In this document: positions 43,573 through 55,196 of the stretch, in pieces
How the letters are laid out: each line of letters opens with the position of its first letter
Position numbering within the stretch: position 1 is the first letter of the stretch
Assembly: GCA_964017065.1 (NCBI GenBank)
Contig: OZ024789.1
Location: forward strand, 5,210,018 to 5,274,017
Length of the DNA stretch: 64,000 nt
Reading direction: 5' to 3'
Source of the DNA: Haliclona indistincta
Lineage: Eukaryota; Porifera; Demospongiae; Haplosclerida; Chalinidae
Notes under the pieces: model-generated
The model's input: only the letters and a program-made list of their open reading frames with translations
What the model was told of the DNA's origin: nothing
Databases searched by the model: none
Program-made: the position numbers and the translations under genes

Positions 43573-45430
43573 TTACTTTGAATTAATTAGGCCATGAGCC
43601 AGAGCCCAAAATTTTGGCTTTTGGTATCATCTGGAGGGACTAAGGTTCATAGTATTTTTTTAGAACATCTAGAATCAGAAAATGTGTGATAGCATTGCCG
43701 AAATGGTAGCTTTTGTGTTTTATCAAGGTTTTTGTATCTACTGTTAGCAAGCTTGAAAATGATTAGGTAGTAATTAAATTCATGCTCCTCTAATCATACT
43801 TATTCACAACAGTGATTCTGATTATCAAGCAATGAAAATACTTATACATGTACTTCATGCTGTAAGATTATCAAAGAAAGCTATATTAATACTTAGACTG
43901 TAGTGATCTGCTCTGAAGGCAGATGCCCTTGGCATGTCATAGCAAGATAAGGACATGTTTGTTGCCAGAGAAGATGGGTATAAAAAAACCCAGCCTGAAG
44001 ATGGGTATAAGTAACTTGCTGCTACATACTGCATAGTAGTATAGATGTATACAGAGCCATTATTGTATACATGCTTATACATTGGATGAGACAATGCCAA
44101 GTGTTTTTGCAGCTAAAGCAAAGTAAAGACTATAGATAGCAGAGAGTCAGAATAGACATTAAAGAAATCAGAATAAGTTTCTTCATTTGAATTAGGAATG
44201 GTGCCTAGCAAAAGCATTCTGTACCTAGCAGGAGCATTCTGTACTGTACTGTACTGTACTTTTCTCCTAAACTAGATAGTATTTATGCCCATCCCTTCTA
44301 CCAGCATAGTGACTAATTATTGATCTCATGCAGACACCACCTGTATGTTCTAAAATGAGATTTAATCAACAGCAATGAAAGCAAAGGATTAAAACAATAT
44401 ACAATTCTGCATGACTTGATACAATCAGACATGCATGCATGGGTAATAGTAATTTTAATAGACAAGATTAATAAAGAAATGAAGTAATAGTAATAGACAT
44501 GCACAATAAACTATCCTACAGGGGCGACGGAGCAGGTACCGGTACCGCAGCTACCGTGATCGCGGGACCAATAAATTATTGCTGTTGTATTATGTCATTA
44601 TTACTAATACTGTATACAACTGCAATGAATATTTTTAACATAACACTATCTTGTAACAAACTAGCAGCTGAAATGTTGCACTTATTCAGGAATAGGTGTT
44701 ACTGTGCAATGCACCTAAGGACTTTTACCAAGATATATAATTATTATGGTAAATGGAGTAAAATGCTGTCTATGCAGCCTGCATGTCTAACCAAAAGAGC
44801 TATAGGGTGTACACTCACTGTGTCTAAGTCAGTGAAAAATGTGGATGAAAAAATGAAATGATCAAAATATTAGTATTAGTAGAGCGGATTGGTTGAAAAA
44901 TCGTTCACTTTGTGATAAAAGCATGAAACCTGGTACACTGTTAGAACATGATATGAGGATCATTTTTAGCTATAGGGCCATCTCAGATTTGACCTCTGAC
45001 CTTTGCGGCAGCTTTTTCTTCCAAATTGCCGATAAAGTCATCAACTCTCTGCTATCTATACTCTTTCTATATAATTTTGATCATTATACATAATAACAAC
45101 ATGCCCTAAGGAATAGTTTTATTCATAAAAAGTTTGACCTTTGACCTCTGCGGCAACGCTTTATTCATAAATTACGAGAGCAATCATTTTTAATGGTATT
45201 CACTGTTTGTGAGTTACCATTCATTGTAAATAGTAAGAGTATTCAAAATAATTATTCTTTTTGATAATCATGCAAAAGTTGACCTTTGCGGCAAGTTTTT
45301 CTTCAAAATTAATAGATGTGCATGACTACATGTACTATTAATTTAATGATAATGAATTTAGTCTCATGATAATGAGACTAAATGATAATGACTAAATGAT
45401 AAAGACTAAATGATAAAGACTAAATGATAA
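43573..45430. other. Unassigned spacer between tetraspanin copies C and D
   Basis: AT-rich. Contains short repeats (CTGTA units near 44243; TGATAATGACTAAA units near 45355-45430) and three nearby TTGACCTTTG.CGGCAA motifs at 45000-45295. No supported coding region; the ORF at 44499-44861 has no recognisable domain. Confidence 0.5.
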
Positions 45431-45485
45431 TGAGATATTATGATCACAGAGATGCTATCTTGAGTTGTGATGGTCATCACGATCA

Positions 45486-46727
45486 TCAGTCAATGCAATA
45501 ATTAATTATAGCTAGTACACCATAAAGAATGATAATCATACAAACTATTAGTAAAACTTCTGTAGCTCCTATACCAATACTAAATCCAGCAATAACACTG
45601 TGAATATAGTGAAAGTAAGACACTAACTGGGGTACACAGCCCTGTAGTATAAGATAAGATAATGTTACTATTATATAACACACTGCAATGATGCAGTACC
45701 TCAGTGTATATTAGCTCAGTGGTCACGTTAGTGTCCATGACAATATCTGGACATGTTGTCTCATTGGCCAGTGGGTTGGTGGTGTTACAGCAAGAGACTG
45801 GTACAGAGAAGTTGTTGAAAACTTGTTCATAATCACTGAAATTCATTGCTCCACAACACCTTAGCTATGAGATTAACATCAAATAGATAATGAATGATAT
45901 TATAAACCCACTGTGATCTGAGCGCCATTCCAAGCATCCCTGTCTCCTTGAGAGCCATGGAAAAATGAAATGTTGGCACTAGTTCCAATACTCTCTGACA
46001 GCTATACAATGGTTAAAAACATGCAGTATAATTATTATGAAGTCATCACTCACTCCAGGGATCAGAGCACCTGCTGCAATACCAAGAACTGTTAGTATCA
46101 CAAAAACAATTATCAATGGAATATAGGAATACTACAAAAACACAATTCTCACAAGATGAAGTAAAGAGCTCAATTGTACCTTTATTAGTATTTTGCAAAT
46201 ATTAAAACCATTTTTGTAATTATAAGATGCCCTCTCATACTTTACGAAAAGTCCAAACCCGACAGTAACAGCAATTATGAGCACACCCACAGTGATGACC
46301 AGGACAGATATTATGATCACAGAAATGCTGGCTTGAGTTGTGATTGGAAAGAACTGTGTGCACTGGACCTTGAATTAGACAGAATGTGACTGTATACTAG
46401 AGAGTGTACAGTATCTTACTATTGCCCATATCCCTACTGTTATTGTTGGTAGACCAAGTATTATTATTGCCTGTAGTGCAAGTAACAGTCATATATCACA
46501 AGCTATATAGCTTACAACTATTGGATACACTATTGAGTAGTAGCGTCCAACGAACTTCATGTGAGGACAAAAATCATTTAGATGTCCACGTAACGTATGT
46601 TTTTGTTCAAACTCTAAGTTGAATAAAAAATAAATTTTATATTATGATTGTGACTTGAACTACATGTACCTTTTTCAGTTTGTATGGTATCTTTCATAAG
46701 TCGATCTTTCTCCCCTGACACGTTCAT
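45486..46727 (-). CDS. Tetraspanin, tandem copy D
   Basis: Start MNVSGEKDRLMKDT at 46727. Membrane segment 1 is best seen here (YYSIVYPIV then AIIILGLPTITVGIWAI after an intron). The loop has CCGAMNFSDYEQVFNNFS and PVSCCNTTNP; the last segment follows GCVPQLVSYFHYIHSVIAGF; stop at 45486. It is the most diverged coding copy (ends GVLAIINYCID). Its promoter is interrupted about 95 bp upstream by the transposon nest at 46824. Confidence 0.8.
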
Positions 46728-47437
46728 GGCTTTGCCAAGATCTCTGTTCACAGTCATTCACCTCAAGGTATACAAGCAGCTGCAATCACTGAAACTGACG
46801 CTGTCAAACCACTGATTATCTACAGACCCTTCGCGAAATGACGTAATAATTTTACCGCGAGCGCGCGAAACTTGACTGGTTGGCAGAAGCTGCATCGTCA
46901 GTGCAATGGCTGCGAGCTGTAGCGCTGTAAACTGTTCCGTGATACTTGAAAGTAAGTGGCGTGAGTTCACACTAACAAGTAGCAGAGACGGGCGTGCATA
47001 AAAGCTGTTTCGAGAGCAAAGCGGTCCCGTCGGCCGTGTTTATTCACTGGACTACCGACTGGCCATTTTAGCAGGATAGAAAGCAAATCGGATAGAGCCT
47101 ACACCTCGCAAGCAAGTCTTGTACGTTGCTTTGGCTAAACAAAGTCAGAAGAACCTGGTGAATTGATCGAGCTACAAGAAATGCAGTGATACAGTCGACA
47201 CGCCAAGCAGAAATTTATTATTTTGGTGACGTCACGAGTAAACACAAAATGGAGCGTTTGAGGTGTGTCTGGTTGCTAGTGAAGAACGTTCTTTTGTACG
47301 TTATCCCGACGATAGAGGACTTAAAAACATAACCAGAACGGTCCAGGGAGAACTTTAGTTTATTTCTATGGTTATCTTGACTTCAGTTGGCTGTTGTGTT
47401 TGCCGTCTTCCGTCGTTTATTGTACCACACTTGAAAA

Positions 47438-47509
47438 TGGCGTCGTGGAGGAACAGAATTCTCGAGAAGCTAACGCCTCGTACATGCAGTGGAACAACTT
47501 ATATTCAAG
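47438..47509 (+). CDS. Possible short first exon inside the 3.46-kb element
   Basis: ATG-initiated MASWRNRILEKLTPRTCSGT then TYIQ, followed by a donor-like GTATGT. No continuation was found. May be a relic of an element gene. Confidence 0.2.
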
Positions 47510-48224
47510 GTATGTTTTACATTGATTATTGCTTAATGTGTTTTACCTGTTATGAGCGTGTATCTGTTGCGAGAAAAAAATTCCTGACGGTGACAAACGT
47601 GACGACTGAGTTTTATAATACATAATACTCGAGAAAACGTGATCTATAAAATTATTATGACACACAAAGCACTTGTAGTTAGAAAGAACTGGTCATACTA
47701 CCCATGTACTTGTTCTATATCACTCTCATAATCTGTTTCATTGTCTGATTGATCAGAATCGATCACTGCTCCACTCTAGAGTTCTGTCTTCAATTTCCAT
47801 GTTACGTGTCAGCCGTTACGTCTTATACTTTCTCTTGTAGTAGTGTTTGGGCCATGAACAAACTTCAGAACAGTTGTCCTTTTTTACATACACACCTTCC
47901 TGTCACACAACTAGTCTTACACTTACAGTCTTTTTGCCAAGATTGCCTTCAAAGGTAGCATTGTCTTGTAAATGCTTTTTGATTATAGCAGCATTTGGGA
48001 TTTGGGCACGGCCTGGATGCTTCATGCCTCAAATAGGCTCCAAAAATTCTTTATGAATTGCATTGTACACGATGTAATAGGTACTATTGCAAAAGGGGTT
48101 GTGGGAAAGGTACAATTTCATTGAATTGTACTTACACACGTCAAACGTTCCTTGATATTAGGTACTTGTAATTTGTAATTATTGGTGAAGCATGCATCGT
48201 CACAGCCATGTATGCTGCATTTGA

Positions 48225-48452
48225 TTATTGCTTGTCTTTCTCCCACCTAGGAACATGGTTTGGATCACTACCAATTCTTCGGAGGTCATCGTGACACGGG
48301 TGGCATATCGTGTCACTTGGTACTATACCCAGTTTTAAGGCTTCGTCGTGTTTGCCATGTGTGCACATTACTTGTGTGTTAGTGTTGTAATTCACTAAGT
48401 GCGCACACTTGACTGACTGACTCTCCTGGCTGACTGTCATCATTACCATCAT
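48225..48452 (-). CDS. Possible zinc-binding fragment inside the 3.46-kb element
   Basis: 75 codons with cysteine/histidine pairs (KCAHL, MCTHGKHD, ICHPCHDDLRRI), reminiscent of treble-clef or zinc-ribbon motifs at the start of transposon proteins. A related CLVC...CRTCF protein lies at 61169-61522. Function not assigned. Confidence 0.3.
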   Translation of the reverse strand: MMVMMTVSQESQSVKCAHLVNYNTNTQVMCTHGKHDEALKLGIVPSDTICHPCHDDLRRIGSDPNHVPRWEKDKQ

Positions 48453-49083
48453 TGGACAGACGTCGCTTGCTGCTTCTAGTGTCCATTTGGACCCTTTATG
48501 ATCTACCTGTCACCATTAGAATATAATTATAGCTGTTATAATATGCAGTATTGTAAATTGTATTATCAAAGCGTGTCTAAATGGGATTGCGCAAGCGTAC
48601 TTTGAAGCGCTCATAGTTCAGTGAGTGCAAGCTGGAACAACTCGAAGTTTGTATTATGTTGAGCTTGGTGTGTGTACATTTGCTGAGATGCATTATAATA
48701 CTGAAAGCTGGTTGAGAAAAAAATTCCTGACGCAGTCTATGGAAGCATACGAATTCGGTGTCGTGCTTGGTTTAGCTCCGATACAGAGGCTGGTTTAAAG
48801 CGTAAGGCTACAAGGATTTGTGTATTGATAAAGCAGATGATGAAGATACTTTACTGCAAAAATAAAAGCAAAAGCACCAAGATGACAATAGATATGAACT
48901 GTTTAGTTTGCTTATGAATAATTCAAACATCCTTGAATAGACGCTGCAGGGTAGCGCGGCATGATAATAAATTGATTGTGTCTATTGACACCAATTCGTT
49001 GGTGTCAATAACGGCCACCGAAATGCTATTGACACCAACCTAAACCACTATAAAGGCATGTTTGTAGCGTTGATTGGTCAGCA

Positions 49084-49155
49084 GGTTCCGATGGCTCAGC
49101 GGTTAGCACGGTGGCTAGTAATGCGATCGTTCAGGATCGATTCTCGCTCCAAGCG
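49084..49155 (+). ncRNA. tRNA-like (SINE-head-like) sequence followed by a T-run
   Basis: TGGCTCAGCGGTTAG at 49092-49106 fits a Pol III A box and GATCGATTC at 49135-49143 fits a B box, at tRNA-like spacing. Ten or more T follow from 49156, a Pol III terminator. The 5' and 3' ends do not pair as an acceptor stem, so it is a tRNA-derived relic rather than a functional tRNA. Confidence 0.5.
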
Positions 49156-49214
49156 TTTTTTTTTTGTTTTTTTTTTCCAGAAAACTTCAGTTTTAGCTAC
49201 AATGTTTTTAGCTC

Positions 49215-49366
49215 GACGATCCTTAGTTAGGAAGACCCTCGCGACGATCCTTAGTTAGTTAGGAAGACCCTCCCGACGATCCTTAGTTAGGAAGACCCTC
49301 GCGACGATCCTTAGTTAGTTAGGAAGACCCTCCAGACGATCCTTAGTTAGTTAGGACGACCCTCCC
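49215..49366. repeat. About 30-bp tandem repeat in the MITE core
   Basis: Five copies of GACGATCCTTAGTTAG(TTAG)GA followed by AGACCCTCSC, alternating with and without the extra TTAG. Confidence 0.92.
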
Positions 49367-49530
49367 AACTTTGCGCAGTTAGGAGAAGGTTTTTTTTAGG
49401 GTTTAGGATTTAGGTTGGTGTCAATAGCGTTTCGGTGGCCATTATTGACACCAACGAATTGGTGTCAATAGACACAGCCTAATAAATTTGTACGTGTGGT
49501 ATTGGACTTCCGGTTATTTGGCGTGTCGAC

Positions 49531-49921
49531 TGGATAGTGCGCCTCGCGAGTCTAGCCTCGATGTCACGCCTACTTGGTTACTCCCCTCTAAAACAGAGCA
49601 AGCAAAGAGCTTGTGGATAAACGTTACAGCAAACAGTGGCACTCCTGAGACCTAGTAAGTCCATTCAATATTGTTTTGCGACCTGAGCTCGCAAAACAGT
49701 GTTACATTAGCTAAATTTGTGTTCGTTTCTTTGCAAGCTTTGTGAGGCTTTGCTGGAGCTCATGAAGCCACCTTGCGCAGATGTTTAGACTTACCAATGG
49801 TCTCAGGAGTGCCACTGTTTGCTGTAACGTTTATCCACAAGCTCTTTGCTTGCTCTGTTTCAGAGTCGAGGGGAAATAAGTAGGCGTGACATCGATCTAG
49901 ACTCGCGAGGCGCACTATGAC
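49531..49921. mobile_element. Hairpin element inserted in the right TIR of the 3.46-kb element
   Basis: TAGTGCGCCTCGCGAGTCTA on the left and its reverse complement on the right (CTCGCGAGGCGCACTA). The inner arms include GTGGCACTCCTGAGACC and its mirror. Arms are about 125 bp. The host TIR sequence continues on both sides, which orders the insertions in time. Confidence 0.8.
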
Positions 49922-50287
49922 TGCATTCTTGTAGCTCGATCAATTCACCAGGTTCTTCTGACTTTGTTTAGCCAAAGCAACGTACAAGACTTGCTTGCGA
50001 GGTGTAGGCTCTATCCGATTTGCTTTCTATCCTGCTAAAATGGCCAGTCGGTAGTCCAGTGAATAAACACGGCCGACGGGACCGCTTTGCTCTCGAAACA
50101 GCTTTTATGCACGCCCGTCTCTGCTACTCGTTAGTGTGAACTCACGCCACTTACTTTCAAGTATCACGGAACAGTTTACAGCGCTACAGCTCGCAGCCAT
50201 TGCACTGACGATGCAGCTTCTGCCAACCAGTCACTGAAGTTTCGCGCGCTCGCGGTATAATTATTACGTCATTTCGCGAAGGGTCTT

Positions 50288-50835
50288 ACTCTGAGATAGG
50301 GAAAAACTTGTCCTACAACCGCCTTACCATGGGAAATAGATCACTTCTTCAGTGGCTTGCTGAGGGTGAAACATTTTTCACGTAGTCGTAGACCCAAGGA
50401 TCCTTGCGTTTGCAGTGACGACCAATTTCGTCTGAAATCACTGCTCCAATTCTCAAACTCAACATTGTAAACTACAAAGGTTAGATAACAATGTTACTGT
50501 AGCTACTAGACGCAAGGATTCAACTCAAGCTGTTGAACAGAAGCAGAAGCAGTAGTCAGGCGTGGGCTGAACTCGACGATCTATCTCGAGCGTGTTCAGT
50601 TTGTGGTGGTTTCTTGCATCTAGTATCTACAGTAACATTGTTATCTAATCTTTGTAGTGTATAATCTTGCGTTTGAGAATTGGAGCAGTGATTTCAGACG
50701 AAATTGGTCGTCACTGCAAACGCAAGGATCCTTGGGTCTACGTAAAAAATGTTTTACCCTCAGCAAGCCACTGAAGAACTGATCTATTTCCCATGGTAAG
50801 GCGGTTGTAGGACGACTAATTCCCTTTCTCAGAGC
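50288..50835. mobile_element. About 550-bp long-arm palindrome adjoining the 3.46-kb element
   Basis: The left arm (50288-50515: CCTACAACCGCCTTACCATG..., GGATCCTTGCGTTTGCAGTG) is mirrored by the right arm (50610-50835) around a loop of about 95 bp. Arm identity is high. Confidence 0.85.
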
Positions 50836-50908
50836 GAGGAGAAGAACGCGGATTTTCTACACAGAACGATTGGGAAACTAGAGTTCTAATGAACACATAC
50901 CCGTGCGC

Positions 50909-51163
50909 TGAGCTAAGAGCTAAACACGACTACTCCAGCATTACTACAACACTCCCGTTACAGCTAATCCATAGACAGCTCCAGATAAATATTGATGATA
51001 GCAAAGCTACCATAATGCACTAACCGTGTTCTGAGCTAAGCCTAAGAGCTAAACATGACTACTCCAGCATTACCGTGTGCAACACTCACTGCGTTACAGC
51101 TAGTCCATAGACAGCTCCAGATAAATATTGATGATAGCATAGCTACCATACATGCACTAACAG
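50909..51163. repeat. Direct tandem duplication of about 125 bp
   Basis: TGAGCTAAGAGCTAAACACG...GATAGCAAAGCTACCATAAT is repeated immediately as 51035-51163 with small changes. Confidence 0.85.
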
Positions 51164-53209
51164 GTGATCGGCAAGAAGTGATACTGACGTACGGCACATG
51201 TGAGACTGAGTGAGGACATCGTTATGGATAGGAGGTTGGGTGACACACCCACAATACCGTAAAGTGCTCTGACAAGGACACGTAGCTTTAGAAAGCCATG
51301 GATTAGCCGCTCGAGCAAGGCTTGCCAGCACAGAAAACGTCTTCATAGGACTATAGATTCAGTGAAGAAGCTGCAAAGTGCACTTTCGTGGCGAATTTCG
51401 AGCAGTGAGACGTAAACAAGCGTGTTTTTTGTCCACACACAAACACACACACATATAGACGGACACAAACGCATAACCCTAGCGCATACTGCGCACGGGT
51501 AATAAATAACGCCCTAGTCCCCCCCCAGGCGGAATATTTTAATTATCCGTTTCTGAGTTATGAATACGTGCCATTACGTCATTTATATGACGTCATGTTA
51601 CTTCCGGGTGGCATAATATTATGCCACGCGGTAGTCGTGGCATATTTAGGGTTGGGCGGAATACAAGATGGCGGCTACACTTAGGCTAAACGCAATAATT
51701 CACGTATATCTTGGCTGCTGACGACATCAAGGGTATTTTAACTACCTAGGGGCTATCCTAAGAGGTAAGCGCTTACAATGAGTCTACTATTAAAGACTAT
51801 AAGGCCAGTTGGTACGGGCATGAAAAGATGGCGTCTCGCCTGGAGGCACTACTACGGCACTGCCATATCTTCGCCGTACGGGCGTTTCAAGCTAATCTAA
51901 CGTTCTGAAGCTCCTTACACGATTTGTGCGATTACAATGAGACCTTCAGAAGCACAATAAACCAGGTCTAAGGTGGTAAACCAGAGTTCACGTGGTCACC
52001 CATTTGTTCATCTTCTTTCTTCTTATTCTTCTTCTTCTTCAGAGAGCCTAGCGCCGTGGCTAATGAGCTATTCGAGACAAAACCTACACAGAAACTACAC
52101 TAGTTAGTCGTTGGGAGCAGTGCACCGGATATCTATTTAAGCCTAACACACTAGCAGAAACGAGTATTTTCAGGAAAACAGCGATTTTTGGTCCATAACA
52201 GACTCCATTCCATCATTCTGTTTGAACTCCGTTACTAGGTTACGCCTACTCGCGCACGCCCGTGTATGCAATTATTCTAATACAAGCGCACCTTAGTACA
52301 AATTGCTTGGAACGCGAGTGCTGCTGCCACTAGCTGCAGTGTTCACAGCAGTCTGTACGAGCAAATCTTCACTGTTACACTGGATTAGTCTGTTCAGGCT
52401 TGTAAGAATGCTAGCCTAAGCTTAGCTAATGTTGCATGATACGTGTTGCATATTCAGTGCAGAGTCGCTTGATCGCCGGAATGCAGTCAGCTCAGTGATA
52501 GCTAGTTCTCTTTTACACTGTATTAGCATAAGTGCCAACTAAGTCATTAATAAAAAAGAAAAGAAACAAGTAATAAAAAACATTTTAACCAAAATGCAAG
52601 AGATTTAGGGTTGGTACATTTATCGAAAAAGTATGGAAACAAGATTTTGAAATGAAAAGGATTGTAACAATAGCAGTGTAATGATACCTCCCTAAATTAA
52701 CTGCTTTCGATAGTTGTGGTTAATTTAATAGGGAGGTATCATTACACTGCTATTGTTACAATCCTTTTCATTTCAAAATCTTGTTTCCATACTTTTTCGA
52801 TAAATGTACCAACCCTAAATCTCTTGCATTTTGGTTAAAATGTTTTTTATTACTTGTTCAAAATGAATTGCCCGTTCCCGATGAAAATGTACAGTGAATT
52901 CAACACTTTGAGCGTGCACTGGATGCGTACGCAAGATCGAGAAGCTGTTTTATGGCAGCCACAAGCTATCTGCAACTACCAGAAATGATGTGTAAGCTTA
53001 AGAAGACGCTAGCAACTACTCAAAAAAATTTAGTGGGATGCGTTTTAAACGCACTTTGGCTACTTACAGACTAGCAGGCAGCTATAGCTAGCTCATGGCA
53101 TCCTTAACGCGGCTCCTCGACCTTGCGTACGCTGTACAGTTTCATTGAGAACATTGCCACCCGGAAGTAAATTACGTAATGTTTTTGACGTCACATGCAA
53201 CCGCCCTAT
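51164..53209. mobile_element. Degenerate element region with GTTACTTCCGGGTGGCA inverted repeats
   Basis: TTACTTCCGGGTGGCA at 51598-51613 and its reverse complement at 53155-53170 suggest a non-autonomous element. The outer sequences also share TGACGTCA. A foldback element is nested inside at about 52.3-52.86 kb. No coding sequence recognised. Confidence 0.45.
52565..52858. mobile_element. Foldback element, copy 2 (nearly perfect 294-bp palindrome)
   Basis: Arms of about 137 bp: AACAAGTAATAAAAAACATT ... AATGTTTTTTATTACTTGTT, loop near CTGCTTTCGATAGTTGTGGT. Same family as 14800-15110. Confidence 0.9.
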
Positions 53210-53216
53210 ACTGTAC

Positions 53217-53805
53217 CAAGGGCGTATAGAGAAAGAGGGCATGCAACTGTCAATCACTCTGTAGGACAGCGAAATACTTATTGTTACTAAAAATAAACAT
53301 CAATTAAACTCCGTATACCTTTAGTATACAGTGCATACGTCAGTACGTATGCGGAGAGTGCAGAGAAAATGGCTAGTGCAGGTCTAAACGGCGGCATAGT
53401 GACAGTAGTAGCTGCTCGCCCTTGTCTGTAACCGCTAGACGAATGCTTGTCGCTAAATGCGTGAAGGGAGGCACACTAGTTCGCGCATTCTTCAAGCTGG
53501 AAACCTGAAATTCGTGAGACTGTCGCTGCCCTCTACTGTAGCTTGCGTTTGGAAGAAAGCCAAGATCAGCTGTGGATTGTTGTATCTGTAGTAGGAGAAC
53601 ACTGGCATATGGATTGGACTGGTACCGCTGTGCTTGGGATCGCGGGACAGGCTGTATCTGACTGAATAAGCGTCATTAGTTACCGCCTACTTTTTTCTAC
53701 GTCAGCAATTGATGGGCGTAACTTCTAATTTTAGTAACAATAAATATTTCGCTATCCTACGGGAGTGATTGATGGTTGCATGCCCTCTTTCTCTATACGC
53801 CCTTG
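53217..53805. mobile_element. 589-bp MITE with about 85-bp TIRs and a perfect 7-bp target duplication
   Basis: Starts CAAGGGCGTATAGAGAAAGA and ends with its reverse complement. ACTGTAC is present on both sides (53210-53216 and 53806-53812). Inner TIR homology extends to TTAGTAACAATAAATATTTC. Confidence 0.88.
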
Positions 53806-54137
53806 ACTGTACTAGACAGCAGGAGCACATGAACAGAAGGAGCGTGCAACTGTAAACCGCGCGTTAGTGCCAACAGTGTATAATTAGATTCACAGATGTG
53901 TGCTCAGAACTTCCATATTTGGAAGTTTTTGTGCTTCATTAAATATGCCTGACGTACATTCTGTGCACGTGATACATAATAGATCTAAGTGCGGCAAGAG
54001 AGGATGGCGCGAACCCATCGACGTCTTAGTCAGGCCAGCTCCAAGAGAAAGCTGATCATGCTGTCTCCCCGGCGGATCCAGGGGGGGTACGACAAGCTAA
54101 TTTATTCTGACGTAATGTACGTGTTCGTGAATAATAC

Positions 54138-55163
54138 ATGACATTCCGATCATTCCATACGCACACGTGGGCACGCATGGCAGCTGCAACTATAGACGAA
54201 GCAGTATCAAAAGCTCCTATGTGTTCGCGTCCGTGGTATCATCCAGGAGTAGAGGACGATCAGGAAGACTGCGTGTGTGTGCTTTCAATCGGTCCTCCTT
54301 TTTACTATACCATTCCGAGCTTCGATGTGCTGCAAGTTCAGCTAATGCAATTGAGAGTCATGGGCTACGACTCTAAGGGAGAAGAACAGCACTATGATTT
54401 CTTTATACGTTATGACCCTTCACTCAGCCATGGTAAGTGTCCAGCTTGGATGAGAATCAAAGATGCAGCAATTGTGAAGGTTTGTCACTGTCAAACAATC
54501 TTAACTCACTCGAGGCGTTCTATTCAGTCTTGAATTAATTTGCAGAAAGATGAGTTTTCAGTAAGTGTTGACACCTCTGGTCTGATGCTAACGGAAAAGG
54601 GAGTTGTTATAGTGTGGGAGTGGAATTGGGATGACAGTGACAGTGGTGAGGACCATGTTTCAGAATCATCAGTTGGAGCTGATTCTGACGATGATGATCA
54701 CAACCTGTACATTGACAGCGAGACAGACGAAGCAGACACAACAGTGGCAGAAACAACAGTGGCAGAAACAACAGTGGCAGAAACAATAACATTTAAATGC
54801 ATTGGAGCAACACATGACTCAGCTGGACAACAAGTGATGGCAAGAGCAAAAACTTTAATTGATCAGCAAGAATGTGTCCCTGTGATAATTGAACCAGAGC
54901 CAGACAATCAGTATGACTCAAAGGCAATAGCATTTAAGTGCAAAGTGGATGGAAAATGGCATAGAATTGGCTATATTGTGAGAGAAGCACTTGATGATGT
55001 CCACAATGCACTTGCACAGAAGTTAGTCATAGATGTGTCCTTTAAGTGGATTAAATATCTCGTCATATGGATGCGTTCAGGACCAGGCTATTATGCTGGG
55101 ATTAACACTACAATTAGTGGGAAGTGGTCATTACAAGTACACAGATGTGCTAGTACACGATAA
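54138..55163 (+). CDS. Transposon-borne HIRAN-domain protein
   Basis: Two exons, 54138-54479 and 54546-55163 (donor AAG|GTTTGT, acceptor TTGCAG), 319 residues from the first ATG; MAAATIDEAV at 54177 is an alternative start. A novel N-terminal part (YTIPSFDVLQVQLMQLRVMG) is followed by an acidic linker with three TVAET repeats. A HIRAN-like domain covers about residues 204-275: GATHDSAGQQVMARA, PVIIEPEPDNQYDSKAIAFK, RIGYIVREALDDVHNAL. HIRAN domains (HLTF/Rad5) bind 3'-OH ssDNA ends. A role in handling transposon ends or host repair is inference. It is the only plus-strand gene of the element. Confidence 0.65.
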
Positions 55164-55196
55164 CACATGATTTCTGAATTTTTCAATAACAATATT

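Larger units (their letters stand above)
48974..49479. mobile_element. 506-bp MITE with about 75-bp TIRs and a 9-bp target duplication
   Basis: Left TIR TGTGTCTATTGACACCAATT... and right TIR mirror each other over about 75 bp. TAATAAATT flanks both sides (48965-48973 and 49480-49488). The core contains a tRNA-like segment and a short tandem array. Confidence 0.85.
46824..50286. mobile_element. 3.46-kb element with terminal inverted repeats of about 385 bp
   Basis: The left terminus AGACCCTTCGCGAAATGACG (46824) is the reverse complement of the right terminus (ending GGGTCT at 50286), and the match extends inward for about 385 bp, to CAGTCGACACGCCA near 47209. TAC flanks both ends, a possible 3-bp target duplication. 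Each repeat contains an ATG ORF start, MAASCSAVNCSV, which looks like the first zinc-binding cysteines of a THAP domain. This is suggestive only. The interior carries further insertions. The right repeat is split by the hairpin at about 49531-49921. Confidence 0.75.

Noticed and set aside
49084..49155. Functional tRNA gene
   Set aside because: A- and B-box-like sequences are present but the ends do not form an acceptor stem and the T arm is imperfect; reported as a relic.
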